64,000 bases of DNA from Calamus simplicifolius (Eukaryota; Streptophyta; Magnoliopsida; Arecales; Arecaceae), in the NCBI GenBank assembly GCA_900491605.1, contig UESW01003900.1, positions 525,777 to 589,776 on the forward strand, given 5' to 3'. Numbering within the stretch: position 1 is the first letter of the stretch; every line of letters begins with the position of its first letter. Shown here piece by piece: positions 29,345 to 40,042 of the stretch. A program made the translations under genes and the position numbers. The notes beneath the pieces were generated by a model. That model saw only the letters and a program-made list of their open reading frames with translations. It was not told the DNA's origin and made no database searches.

Positions 29345-32300
29345 CAAGGCAAGTATGATAGCCCCCTAGCCGGCCCTTGGGCTAGCCTAGGCAGCCACAG
29401 GTATGTTAGGCCCCTAGCCGGCCCTCGGGCTAGCCTAGGCGGCCACAAGTATGATAGGCCACTAGCCGGCCCTCGAGCTGGGCCTAGGCAGCCACAAGTA
29501 TGTTGGGCCCCTAGCCGGCCCTTGAGCTGGGCCTAGGCGGCCACATATATGTTAGGCCCCTAGCCGGCCCTCGGGCTGGCCTAGGCGGCCACAAGTATGT
29601 TAGGCCCCTAGCCGGCTCTCGGGCTGGCCTAGGCTGCCACATAGATGTTAGGCCCCTAGCTGGCCCTCGGACTGGTCCTAGGCGGCCACATATATGTTAG
29701 GCCCCTAGCCGGTCCTCGGGCTGGCCTAGGCGGCCACAAGTATGATAGGCCCCTAGCCGGCCCTCGGGCTAGCCCTAGACGGCCACAAATGTGTTAGGCC
29801 CCTAGCCGGCCCTCGGGCTGGCCTAGGCGGCCACCAGTATGTTAGGCCCCTAGCCGACCCTCGAGCTGGTCCTAGGTGGCCACAAATGTGTTAAGGCCCC
29901 TAGCCGGCCCTCGGGCTGGCCTAGGCGGCCACATATATGTTAGGCCCCTAGCCGGCCCTCGGGCTGGCCTAGGCGGCCACAAGTATGTTAGGCCCCTAGC
30001 CGGCCCTCGGGCTGTTCCTAGGCGGCTACATATATGTTAGGCCCCTAGCCGGCCCTTGGGCTGGCCTAGGCGGCCACAAGTCTGATAGGCCCCTAGCCGG
30101 CCACAAATGTGTTAGGTCCCTAGCGGGCCCTCGGGTTGGCCTAGGCGGCCACAAGTATGTTAGGCCCCTAGCCGGCCCTCGGGCTGGCCTAGGCGGCCAC
30201 ATATATGTTAGGCCCCTAGCCGGCCCTCGGGCTGGCCTAGGCGGCCACAAATATGTTCGGCCCCTAGCCGGCCCTTGAGCTGGGCCTAGGCGGCCACATA
30301 TATGTTAGGCCCCTACCCGACCCTCGGGCTGGCCTAGGTGGCCACAAGTATGATAGGCCCCTAGCCGGCCCTCGGGCTGGCCTAGGCGGCCACAAGTATG
30401 TTGGGCCCCTAGTCGGTGGGCCTAGGCGGCCACATATATGTTAGGCCCCTAGCCGGCCCTCGGGCTGGCATAGGCGGCCACAAGTATGTTAGGCCCCTAG
30501 CCGGCCCTCGGGCTGGTCCTAGGCGGCCACATATATGTTAGGCCCCTAGTCGGCCCTCGGGCTAGCATAGGCGGCCACAAGTATGTTAGGCCCCTAGCCG
30601 GCCCTCGGGCTGGTCCTAGGCGGCCACATATATGTTAGGCCCCTAGCCGGCCCTCGGGCTGGCCTAGGCGGCCACAAGTCTGATAGGCCCCTAGCCGGCC
30701 CTCGGGCTGGCCCTAGGTGGCCACAAATGTGTTAGGCCCCTAGCCGGCCCTCTGGCTGGCCTAGGCGGCCACCAGTATGTTAGGCCCCTAGCCGGCCCTC
30801 GGGCTGGTCCTAGGCAGCCACAAATGTGTTAAGGCCCCTAGCCGGCACTCGGGCTGGCCTAGGCGGCCACATATATGTTAGGCCCCTAGCCGGCCCTCGG
30901 GCTGGCCTAGGCGGCCACAAGTATGTTAGACCCCTAGCCAGCCCTCGGGCTGGTCCTAGGCGGCCACATATATGTTAGGCCCCTAGCCGGCCATCGGGCT
31001 AGCCTAGGCGGCCACAAGTCTGATTGGCCCCTAGCAGGCCCTCGGGCTGGCCCTAGGCGGCCCTAAATGTGTTAGGCGCCTAGTCGGCCCTCGGGCTGGC
31101 CTAGGCGGCCATAAGTATGTTAGGCCCCTAGCTGGCCCTTGGGCTGGCCTAGGCGGCCACAAGTATGTTAGGCCCCTAGCCGGCCCTCGGGCTAGCCTAG
31201 GCGGCCACATATATGTTCGGCCCCTAGCCGGCCCTCGGGCTGGCCTAGGGGGCCACAAGTATGTTCGGCCCCTGGTCGGCCCTCGGGCTGGCCTAGGCGG
31301 CCACAAGTGTGTTAGGCCCCTAGTCGGCCCTCGGGCTGATCCTAGGCGGCCACAAATGTGTTAAGGCCCCTAGTCGGCCCTCGGGCTGGCCTAGGCGGCC
31401 ACAAGTATGTTAGGCCCCTAGCCGGCCCTCGGACTGGCCTAGGCGGCCACAAGTATGATAGGCCCTTAGCAGGCCCCCGGGCTGGCCTAGGCGGCCACAA
31501 GTATGTTCGGCCCCTAGCCAGCCCTCGGGCTGGCCTAGGCGGCCACAAGTATGTTAGGTCCCTAGCCGGCCCTCGGGCTGGCCTAGGTGGCCACAAGTAT
31601 GATAGGTCCCTAGCCGGTGCTCGAGCTAGGCCTAGGCGGCCACAAGTATGTTGGGCCCCTAGCCGGCCCTCGAGCTAGGCCTAGGCGGCCAAATATATGT
31701 TAGGCCCCTAGCCGGCCCTCGGGCTGGCCTAGGCGGCCACAAGTATGTTAGGCCCCTAGCTGGCCCTCGGGCTGGCCTAGGCGGCCACATATATGTTAGG
31801 CCCCTAGCCGGCCCTCGGGCTGGTCCTAGGTGGCCACATATATGTTGGGCCCCTAGCCAGCCCTCGAGCTAGCCCTAGGCGGCCACAAGTCTGATAGGCC
31901 CCTAGCCGGCCCTCGGGCTGGCCCTAGGCGGCCACCAGTGTGTTAGGCCCCCAGCCGGCCCTCGGGCTGGTCCTAGGCAGCCACAAATGTGTTAAGGCCC
32001 CTAGCCGGCCCTCGGGTTGGCCTAGGCGGCCACATATATGTTAGGCCCCTAGCCGGCCCTCGGGCTGGCCTAGGCGGCCACAAGTATGTTAGGCCCCTAG
32101 CCGGCCCTTGGGCTGGTCCTAGGCGGCCACATATATGTTAGGCCCCTAGCCGGCCCTCGGGCTGGCCTAGGCGGCCACAAGTCTGATAGGCCCCTAGCCG
32201 GCCCTCGGGCTGGCCCTAGTCGGCCACAAATGTGTTAGGCCCCTAGCCGGCCCTCGAGCTGGCCTAGGCGGCCACAAGTATGTTAGGCTCCTAGCCGGCC

Positions 32301-33259
32301 CTCGGGCTGGCCTAGGCGTCCACAAGTATGTTAGGCCCCTAGCCGGCCCTTGGGCTGGCCTAGGCGGCCACATGTATGTTAGGCCCATAGCCGGCCCTCG
32401 GGCTGGCCCAGGCGACCACAAGTATGTTCGGCCCCTAGCCGGCCCTCGGGCTGGCCTAGATGGCCACAAGTATGTTAGGCCCGTAGCCGGCCTTCGGGAT
32501 GGTCCTAGGTAGCCACAAATGTGTTAAGGCCCCTAGCCGGCCCTCGGGCTGGCCTAGGCGGCCACAAGTATGTTGGACCCCTAGCCAGCCCTCGGGCTGA
32601 CCTAAGCGGCCACAAGTATGTTAGGCCCCTAGCCGGCCCTTGGGCTGGCCTAGGCGGCCACATATATGTTAGGGCCCTAGCCGGCCCTTGGGCTGGCCTA
32701 GGCGGCTACAAGTATGTTAGGCCCCTAGCTGGCCCTCGGGCTGGTCCTAGGTGGCCACATATATGTTAGGCCCCTAGCCGGCCCTCGGGCTGGCCTAGGC
32801 GGCCACAAGTCTGATAGGCCCCTAGCCGGCTCTCGGGCTGGCCCTAGGTGGCCACAAATGTGTTAGGCCCCTAGCCGGCTCTCGGGCTGGCCCTAGGTGG
32901 CCACAAATGTGTTAGGCCCCTAACCGGCCCTCGGGCTGGCCTAAGCGGCCACAAGTATGTTAGGCCCCTAGCCGGCCCTCGGGCTGGCCTAGGCGGCCAC
33001 AAGTATGATAAGCCCCTAGCCGGCTCTCGAGCTGGGCCTAGGCGGCCACATATATGATAGGGCCCTAGCCAGCCCTCGGGCTGGTCCTAGACGGCCACAA
33101 GTATGATAGGCCCCTAGCCGGCCCTCGGGCTGGTCCTAGGCAGCCAGAAATGTGTTCGGCCCCTAGCCGGCCCTCGGGCTGGCCTAGGCGGCCACAAGTA
33201 TGTTCGGCTCCTAGCCGGCCCTCGAGCTGGGCCTAGGCGGCCACATATATGTTAGGTCC
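29345..33259. repeat. 48-bp satellite array of E6, left block
   Basis: About 80 monomers of 47-49 bp. The core is an imperfect palindrome: left arm CCTAGCCGGCCC, right arm GGGCTGGCCTAGG. A variable spacer follows, mainly ACAAGTATGTTAGGCC, ACATATATGTTAGGCC, ACAAATGTGTTAGGCC or ACAAGTCTGATAGGCC. Spacer types recur in a similar order, which points to amplification of multi-monomer blocks. The array is interrupted by E7 and resumes at 43554. Confidence 0.97.
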
Positions 33260-34697
33260 TGTTGATCCAATTGATGATTTTGATGATTAACAAAACTATT
33301 TGAGTATAAAAATTGAAGGCTCTAATGATTTTGATTAAGTTTTTCAGATTATAAGTCGATTGAATGATCAAAATCAGGAGTTAAATCTTGTTCTGGATCG
33401 AATCTAATGTCTAGGTAAGATTGCAGACATTAGAGTCGACTCCGAGAATCACAGAGCCGACTCCAGTATCTGGCACGGAAGTTAGAGTCGACTCCGAGAC
33501 TGTTAGAGCCGACTCCAACAGAAAAGACAGAACATTGATTTTTCTGGCCCCGACTTAGAGTCGACTCCGGGTCTGTTAGAGTCGACTCCAGAAAAGTTTC
33601 TTGTCGACCCCAGAAAAGTCAGAGACGACTCCAGAATTAATGGATTAAAGTGTTTCGAGTTAGAGCCGACTCCAGAAAAGTTAGAGTCGACTCCAACCCA
33701 CCTGGAACGAAAAATCAAATTGCCAGATCAGCTCTAACGGTAATATTTCTATTTTACTTTATTTCTAACGGATATATTTTGTTGCAAGGTACACTCCAAC
33801 GGATAGTTTTCTTCCAAAAATGGTTTGAAAGAAATCTATAAAAAGGGAAGACTATCATTCAAAAATAAGAACGGAAAAACAAAGAAGAAAAACGGAAATA
33901 GAGAAATCCCAATTCAAAAATCCGAAAAAGAGAGAGCCTGAATCTCAAGAGAAAAAACCTTCTAGCTCAAATCCACTCCACTCCAAAAAGCTCAAGAGGA
34001 ATCCAAGGCATTCAAATCAAAGTTTTGGTGGATTTCCCAAATTGGAGAAAGAGGATCAGTTTCTTGCTTTTCAATCCTTCTCAACTGCTTCAACTGTGAA
34101 GAATCGGAGCTGAGGCTTGATTCAATCTAGCAAGGAGAAGAAGAAAAGAAGAAAAAAGCTCAAAAGCCAACCAACTACAAATCAGGCTTTTCTAAACCTT
34201 GTTCATTTACTTGATTATTTGCTCATTGAGGAGCTGTGTACTTGAAAAATAATATTTCTTTTGTTTGTGTCTAGTTCAATCTGGGGGATTGAACTAGTGG
34301 AGGTAGTCTTACCTCGGTACAAGCTTGGTATAGCTTGTGTTAGGGTTTTTGCTGGTGAGCCCGAAAAACCGGCTGGGTTCGTTGTGATCCCGGGAAAACA
34401 ACAAGTTTGAGTTGTGAGCTTGTAAAACAACTCGGCTGTAATCAAGGAAGATTATAGTGTGGACCCAAGTGAATCTTGGGAGTGGACGTAGGTGTTGGAT
34501 ACACCGAACCACTATAAAATCTTTGTGTTTGCCGTGTCTCCTTTATCTCTATCTCTATCTCTATCTTATTGATTGTATTTTGTTTTTGCATCTGCATTCA
34601 CTTTCACTCACACTAAGCAAACAAATATTTCAAAAGGTTTAAATTTTTTTAAAGAACCCAATTCACCCCCCCTCTTGGGTTGTCATCTGGGCCAACA
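33260..34697 (+). repeat. 5' LTR of E7
   Basis: 1438 bp. Ten boxes of the type GAGTCGACTCC or GAGCCGACTCC lie at about 33430-33695. The TATA box CTATAAAAAGGG is at 33836-33847. A short C-run and CTCTTGGG lie just before the end GGGCCAACA. Confidence 0.97.
33836..33847 (+). promoter_or_regulatory. TATA box of the E7 5' LTR
   Basis: CTATAAAAAGGG, downstream of the palindromic box cluster, with an identical copy in the 3' LTR at about 42688-42699. It would start the genomic RNA. Confidence 0.7.
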
Positions 34698-34711
34698 ATT
34701 GGTATCAGAGC
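34698..34711 (+). other. Primer-binding site of E7 (initiator tRNA-Met)
   Basis: ATTGGTATCAGAGC directly after the LTR end CCAACA, the standard plant Copia site. Confidence 0.95.
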
Positions 34712-34758
34712 TAGTGCTCATTAGATTTTGATCACACGATCAAGAGCTAAAGATCCAA

Positions 34759-36066
34759 ATGGCAGCTCAAGTTGGATCATTTGCTGAAGGTCATTCTACG
34801 AATAGACCTCCACTGTTTAATGGTTCAAATTATTCATATTGGAAAGCTAGAATGAGGATATTCATTCAAGCTTCTGACTATGAACTATGGGGTGTTATAA
34901 TTAATGGACCTAGTACACCCACACATGTTATTGATGGCACTATTGTTCCTAAGCCCGAAAGGGACTGGAATGATAATGATAGGAAGATGGCACAGCTTAA
35001 CGCTAAAGCCATGAATGTTTTATATTGCTCTTTAGATGCAAATGAATTTAATAGAATCTCCACATGTAATTCCGCAAAGGAGATTTGGGATAGATTAGAG
35101 GTTACCCATGAGGGTACCAACCAAGTAAAAGAATCTAAAATTAATATTCTTGTTCATAAATATGAGTTGTTTAGCATGGAACAATCTGAAACCATTGCAT
35201 GCATGTATACTAGATTTACAGATATTGTAAATGGTTTAAAAAGTCTTGGTAAGACATATACTAACTCAGAACTTGTTCGAAAAATTCTTAGGTCACTACC
35301 AAGATCATGGGAAGCCAAAATGACAGCAATCCAAGAAGCAAAGGACCTCAACACTCTGCCCTTAGAGGAGCTTCTAGGATCACTTATGACCCATGAGTTG
35401 ACAATGAAGCAGCACGTAGAGGAGGACACAAAGAAGAAGAAAGTGATTGCCCTCAAAGCTGCAAAAGAAGAAGAGAGCAGCAGCGATGATGATGATGATG
35501 ATGATGAAGAGACTGCTCTCTTAGCTAAAAAGTTTAAAAGATTCATGAGGAGAAAGAAACCCTTCCACAAGAAGAAATTTGGAGCAAAGTGGGAAGGAGA
35601 AAAGGATAAGAACAAGGACAAGGACAAAGAAAAAGAGAAAGACCCCTTGACTTGCTATGAGTGTAATAAACCGGGGCACTTTAGGAATGAATGTCCTAAA
35701 TTAAAGAAAGCCTACAAAAAGAAAAAGAAGGCTTATGTGGCGACTTGGAGTGATAGCGAAGAATCTTCTTCCGAAGAAGAAGAACAAAAGGAAGTCGCAA
35801 ATGTATGTTTTATGGCGGACGACAACGATGAGGTAAGTTCCGATAACCCTTGCGATGAGTTTGCATTTGATGAATTATTTGATGCTTTTAATGAACTTGT
35901 CGGCGATTTCAAGGTTTTGAAAAAGAAATACAAGCTTTTGAAAAATAAAAATTCAACTTTCATTAAAGAAAAGGAAGATCTTAATAATGAAGTTAAGAAA
36001 CTTAAATCTGAAAATAAAATTTTGGTAAAAGAAAAAGAATTAATTTCAATGAAAATGATAAACTAA
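34759..36066 (+). pseudogene. gag: gag of E7, main part
   Basis: 435 codons from an ATG in the context CCAAATGGC, 48 bases after the primer site. The N-terminal Gag core includes PLFNGSNYSYWKARM and ELWGVIINGP. An acidic tract SSSDDDDDDDEE lies at about 240-251, a Lys-rich block at 255-295, a CCHC knuckle (CYECNKPGHFRNEC) at 299-312, then a coiled-coil-like tail. The frame ends at 36066 in a run of AT-rich codons. Homologous sequence continues without a gap in the next frame (36126-36419), so a one-base indel near 36050 is the likely cause. It forms the capsid and binds RNA. Confidence 0.92.
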
Positions 36067-36419
36067 GGAAAGAGGTTGAAAAATATAAGAACATAGTTGA
36101 TAAGTTTACCTTAAGCTCAACTAAATTGAACATGTTATTAAATAGTCAAAAAGCAGTTTTTGACAAAGCCGGATTAGGGTATAACACTTTTAGAAAACAA
36201 AAATCACTGAAAAATATTTTTGTGCGTGCTGGCCAAAGTAATTTTACATGCTTTAAATGTAATCAAAAAGGACATAAATCTTATGAATGTAAAATTCTAA
36301 AACCTAATAAAAACTTAAATATTAAAGGAAAGAAAATATGGGTTCCAAAAGGAACAGTTTTTATTGCTACTAACCATGAAGGACCCAAGAAAGCTTGGGT
36401 ACCTAAACATAAGACTTGA
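36067..36419 (+). pseudogene. gag: gag-pol junction of E7 with second zinc knuckle
   Basis: A shifted continuation of gag. It carries a second CCHC knuckle (CFKCNQKGHKSYEC) and a Lys/Trp-rich link (KIWVPKGTVF, KAWVPKHKT). The TGA at 36417 follows a second frame break; the protease frame overlaps from 36364. The ATG at 36126 is internal. Confidence 0.8.
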
Positions 36420-37266
36420 TCAGGAGTGTCTTGCGGCCAAAAGATCAAAGCGAAAGTGGTATCTTGATAGCGGCTGCTCAAGGCACATGACGGGTGACAA
36501 AGATCAATTCATCACCCTCGAAAGCAAAAGAGGAGGAGTAGTTACATTTGGGGATAATGGCAAAGGCCAAATCTTGGGGCTTGGTAACATTCAAATAACT
36601 CCCTCCACATATATTGAAAATGTCTTATATGTTGATGGTTTGAAACATAATTTAATTAGCATTAGTCAATTATGTGACAAAGGTTTTAAAGTATCATTTG
36701 AATCTTCTATATGCACAGTTGCTAATCCCATTGATAATAGCATTGTTTTTATTGGAAATAGAAATGGCAATGTATACTTGATTGACTTAGACAATTTGTC
36801 TACTAATAATCATTGCTTAGTTGCTAATAATGCTAATATGAATGAGATTGGTTGGTTGTGGCATCGAAGATTAGGTCACGCAAGCACACACCTGATTTCA
36901 AAACTAATTAGAATGGATTTAGTAAAAGGACTACCTAAAATAGATTTTGAAAATAACAAAATATGTGATGCATGTCAGTTTGGAAAACAAACGAGAAGTT
37001 CTTTTAAATCTAAAAATGTTGTTTCAACTTCTAGGCCATTAGAGCTACTTCACATGGACCTTTTTGGACCAACTAGAACCACAAGTCTAGGAGGAAAGAA
37101 ATATGGTCTTGTGATAGTAGATGATTACTCTAGATTCACTTGGGTAATGTTTTTAGCTCACAAAGATGAGACTTTCTCGATATTCCTGAAATTCTTCAAG
37201 AAAGTAACAAATGAGAAAAACACTACCATAGTGTCTCTAAGAAGTGATCATGGAACTGAAATTTGA
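36364..37266 (+). pseudogene. pol: pol of E7, part 1: protease and integrase N-terminal half
   Basis: The real part of this frame begins at about 36410. Protease motif: WYLDSGCSRHMTGD. Pre-integrase zinc region: LWHRRLGHASTHLISKL and CDACQFGKQ. The first integrase Asp lies in LLHMDLFGP; the second lies in RSDHGTE, where family members usually have RSDHG or RSDRG followed by EF. One extra A at about 37258-37262 then creates a TGA. Integrase would insert the cDNA; as read here it is cut in two. Confidence 0.9.
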
Positions 37267-39547
37267 AAATCACTTATTTGAAAGTTTTTGCAATGAAAAT
37301 GGTATTAATCATAATTTTTCTGCACCAAGAACCCCTCAACAAAATGGAGTAGTTGAAAGGAAAAATAGAACTCTAGAAGACATGGCCCGTACCATGCTAT
37401 GTGAAAGTAAACTCCCGAAATACTTTTGGGCGGAAGCTATTAACACAGCATGTTACATCCTAAATAGAGCATTAATAAGACCTATTTTAAAGAAAACACC
37501 TTATGAATTATGGCATGATAGAAAACCCAACATTAAATATTTTCATGCATTTGGTTGTAAATGTTTTATTCATAATAATGGTAAAAATAACTTAGGTAAA
37601 TTTGATGCAAAATCTGATGAAGGAATATTCTTAGGTTATTCAACAACTAGTAAAGCATATAGAGTGTTCAATAAAGGAAGTTTAATTGTTGAAGAATCTA
37701 TTCATGTAGTTTTTGATGAATCTTTAGCATCAAGTTCCAAAAGGATTGATGATGAGGAAGATACAAACATTCTCGAAAACAATCTTGAAAAACTTAATAT
37801 TGATGTATCTTCAGATCATGAACAAGAAGCTAAAGATAATGATTCGCCTAATGCTGATGTTATTAATACTAATCATAATGATGTAGATCTACCAAGAGAT
37901 TGGAGATACGCTTATAGTCATCCCAAGGAATTGATTATAGGTGATCCATCTCAAGGAATAAGAACTAGATCATCTATGAGAAATATTAGTAATCACCTTG
38001 CATTTGTTTCTCAAATTGAACCTAAAACCATTGAAGAAGCTGAAAAAGATAATAATTGGATGTTAGCTATGCAAGAAGAATTAAACCAATTCACTAGAAA
38101 TAATGTATGGACATTAGTGGAAAGACCTAAAGATCATTCTGTTATAGGATCAAAATGGGTTTTTAGAAATAAACTAGATGAAAATGGCATAGTAATTAGA
38201 AACAAAGCTAGATTAGTTGCAAAAGGATATAATCAAGAAGAAGGTATTGATTTTGATGAAACCTTTGCACCTGTAGCTAGATTAGAAGCCATTAGGCTAT
38301 TACTTGCATTTGCATGTCACATGAACTTTAATTTATTTCAAATGGATGTCAAAAGTGCATTTTTAAATGGATTAATAAATGAAGAAGTATTTGTTGAACA
38401 ACCACCGGGATTTGAAGATCATGAATTTCCAAATCACGTTTTTAAATTGCACAAAGCTTTATATGGTTTGAAACAAGCACCTAGAGCTTGGTATGATAGA
38501 CTAAGTAAATTTTTGATTGAAAATGATTTTACAAGAGGAAATGTTGATAAAACATTGTTTTTGAAAAGAAAAGATAAAGATTTACTTGTAGTTCAAATTT
38601 ATGTTGATGACATTGTATTTGGTGCTACTAACAATCTTCTATGTCAAGAGTTTGCTAAGTTAATGCAGGGAGAATTTGAAATGAGCATGATGGGAGAACT
38701 CAATTTCTTCCTTGGACTCCAAATCAAACAAAGCAAAGAGGGAATCTTTATCAACCAAACAAAGTACACAAGAGAAATTCTAAAGAAGTTTGGTATGGAA
38801 TCAATCAAACCCCTCGGAACACCAATGAGTCCTTCATGCAAGCTGGACAAAGATGAAGAAGGTAAGAAGGTTGATCAAAAATATTATCGAGGTATAATCG
38901 GATCCCTACTTTACTTAACTGCAAGTAGACCAGACATAATGTTTGCTGTTTGCTTATGTGCTAGATTTCAGTCTGAACCTAAAGAATCACATTTAATTGC
39001 TGTTAAAAGAATTCTTAGATACCTTAGTGGAACAAAAAATGTAGGTTTATGGTATTCTAGAGACTCAACATTAAATCTGATTGCTTATTCTGATTCTGAT
39101 TATGCTGGATGTAAGTTAGATAGAAAAAGCACAAGTGGTGCATGCCAATTTTTAGGAAGTAACTTAATCTCATGGTTTAGCAAAAAGCAAAATTCGGTTG
39201 CATTATCTACTGCTGAAGCAGAATATGTTGCAGCTGGAAGTTGCTGTGCTCAAATCCTATGGATTAAGAGACAACTTGAAGACTATGGTATCACACTTGA
39301 TAAGACACCTATAAGATGTGATAATACAAGTGCAATCAATCTAACTAAAAATCCAATTCAACACTCAAGAACAAAGCATATTGAAATTAGATATCACTTT
39401 ATAAGAGAACATGTTGCCAATAATGAAATTTGTCTTGATTATGTGAATACTGAAGAACAACTGGCAGATATATTTACAAAACCCTTAAGTGAAGAGAGAT
39501 TTTGTTATCTTAGAGGAGAATTAGGAGTTTGTGATCCTTTGGAATAA
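37244..39547 (+). pseudogene. pol: pol of E7, part 2: integrase C-terminal half, RT and RNase H
   Basis: A continuous 767-codon frame; the true sequence starts at about 37262, and the ATG at 37244 is a chance start. Integrase Glu lies in TPQQNGVVERKNR. RT blocks: NKARLVAKGYNQEEGIDFDE, QMDVKSAFLNG and catalytic YVDDIVFGAT. RNase H: AYSDSDYAGCKLDRKSTSGA, STAEAEYVAAGSCCAQ, ending EQLADIFTKPLSEERF. All catalytic residues that I can judge are intact, so only the frame breaks upstream disable this copy, and trans-mobilisation or sequencing error are both possible. Confidence 0.93.
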
Positions 39548-39732
39548 TTTTCTGAAACTCTTAAGAACAACTATCTAGATTTCATCAATTTCTTGAAAAA
39601 TCTCGATATTCAATAAGGAAATCTATCTAGATCTTGATTCATTGTTTCCCCAATTGCTAAGGAACATTTATCTAGAGTTTGATGATTAATTTGAATAGTT
39701 TCAGATCCTTGAAACTTGATTTTTTATCTCTG

Positions 39733-39935
39733 AAACTGTTAGAGTCGACTCTAACAGTTTGTGGAGTCGACACCTTAGTTTTTGATGTTCTGTCTAAGCA
39801 ATTAGAGCCGACTCCGGCTTCTGTAGAGCCGACTCTAATTCGAGCGCTGACAGACTTTCTGGTTCGGAGCCGACACCCAGTTTTCGGGAGTCGACTCTAG
39901 GTCGAACTAGGTCAAAAATAAAAAGGCGGAGTCGA
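39733..39935 (+). promoter_or_regulatory. Palindromic box cluster before the third ORF of E7
   Basis: Seven GAGTCGACTC-type boxes like those in the LTR U3. The first is embedded in a 28-bp perfect palindrome (39733-39760; half-site AAACTGTTAGAGTC). A TATA-like AAATAAAAAGG follows at about 39917. An internal promoter for the third ORF is an inference. Confidence 0.45.
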
Positions 39936-40042
39936 CCCCAAATCATTTTATCCGTCTCCCAAAACCCCTCCAAGGAGTTCCAAAGCCTTTCCAACCTCCC
40001 CAATCTTCTCAAAACCTTTGATTACACATTCCAATCAACTCA

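Noticed and set aside
29345..33259. Free centromeric-type satellite
   Set aside because: The array is bounded on both sides by parts of E6 and resumes after E7, so it is internal to an LTR element; whether free arrays exist elsewhere cannot be seen here.
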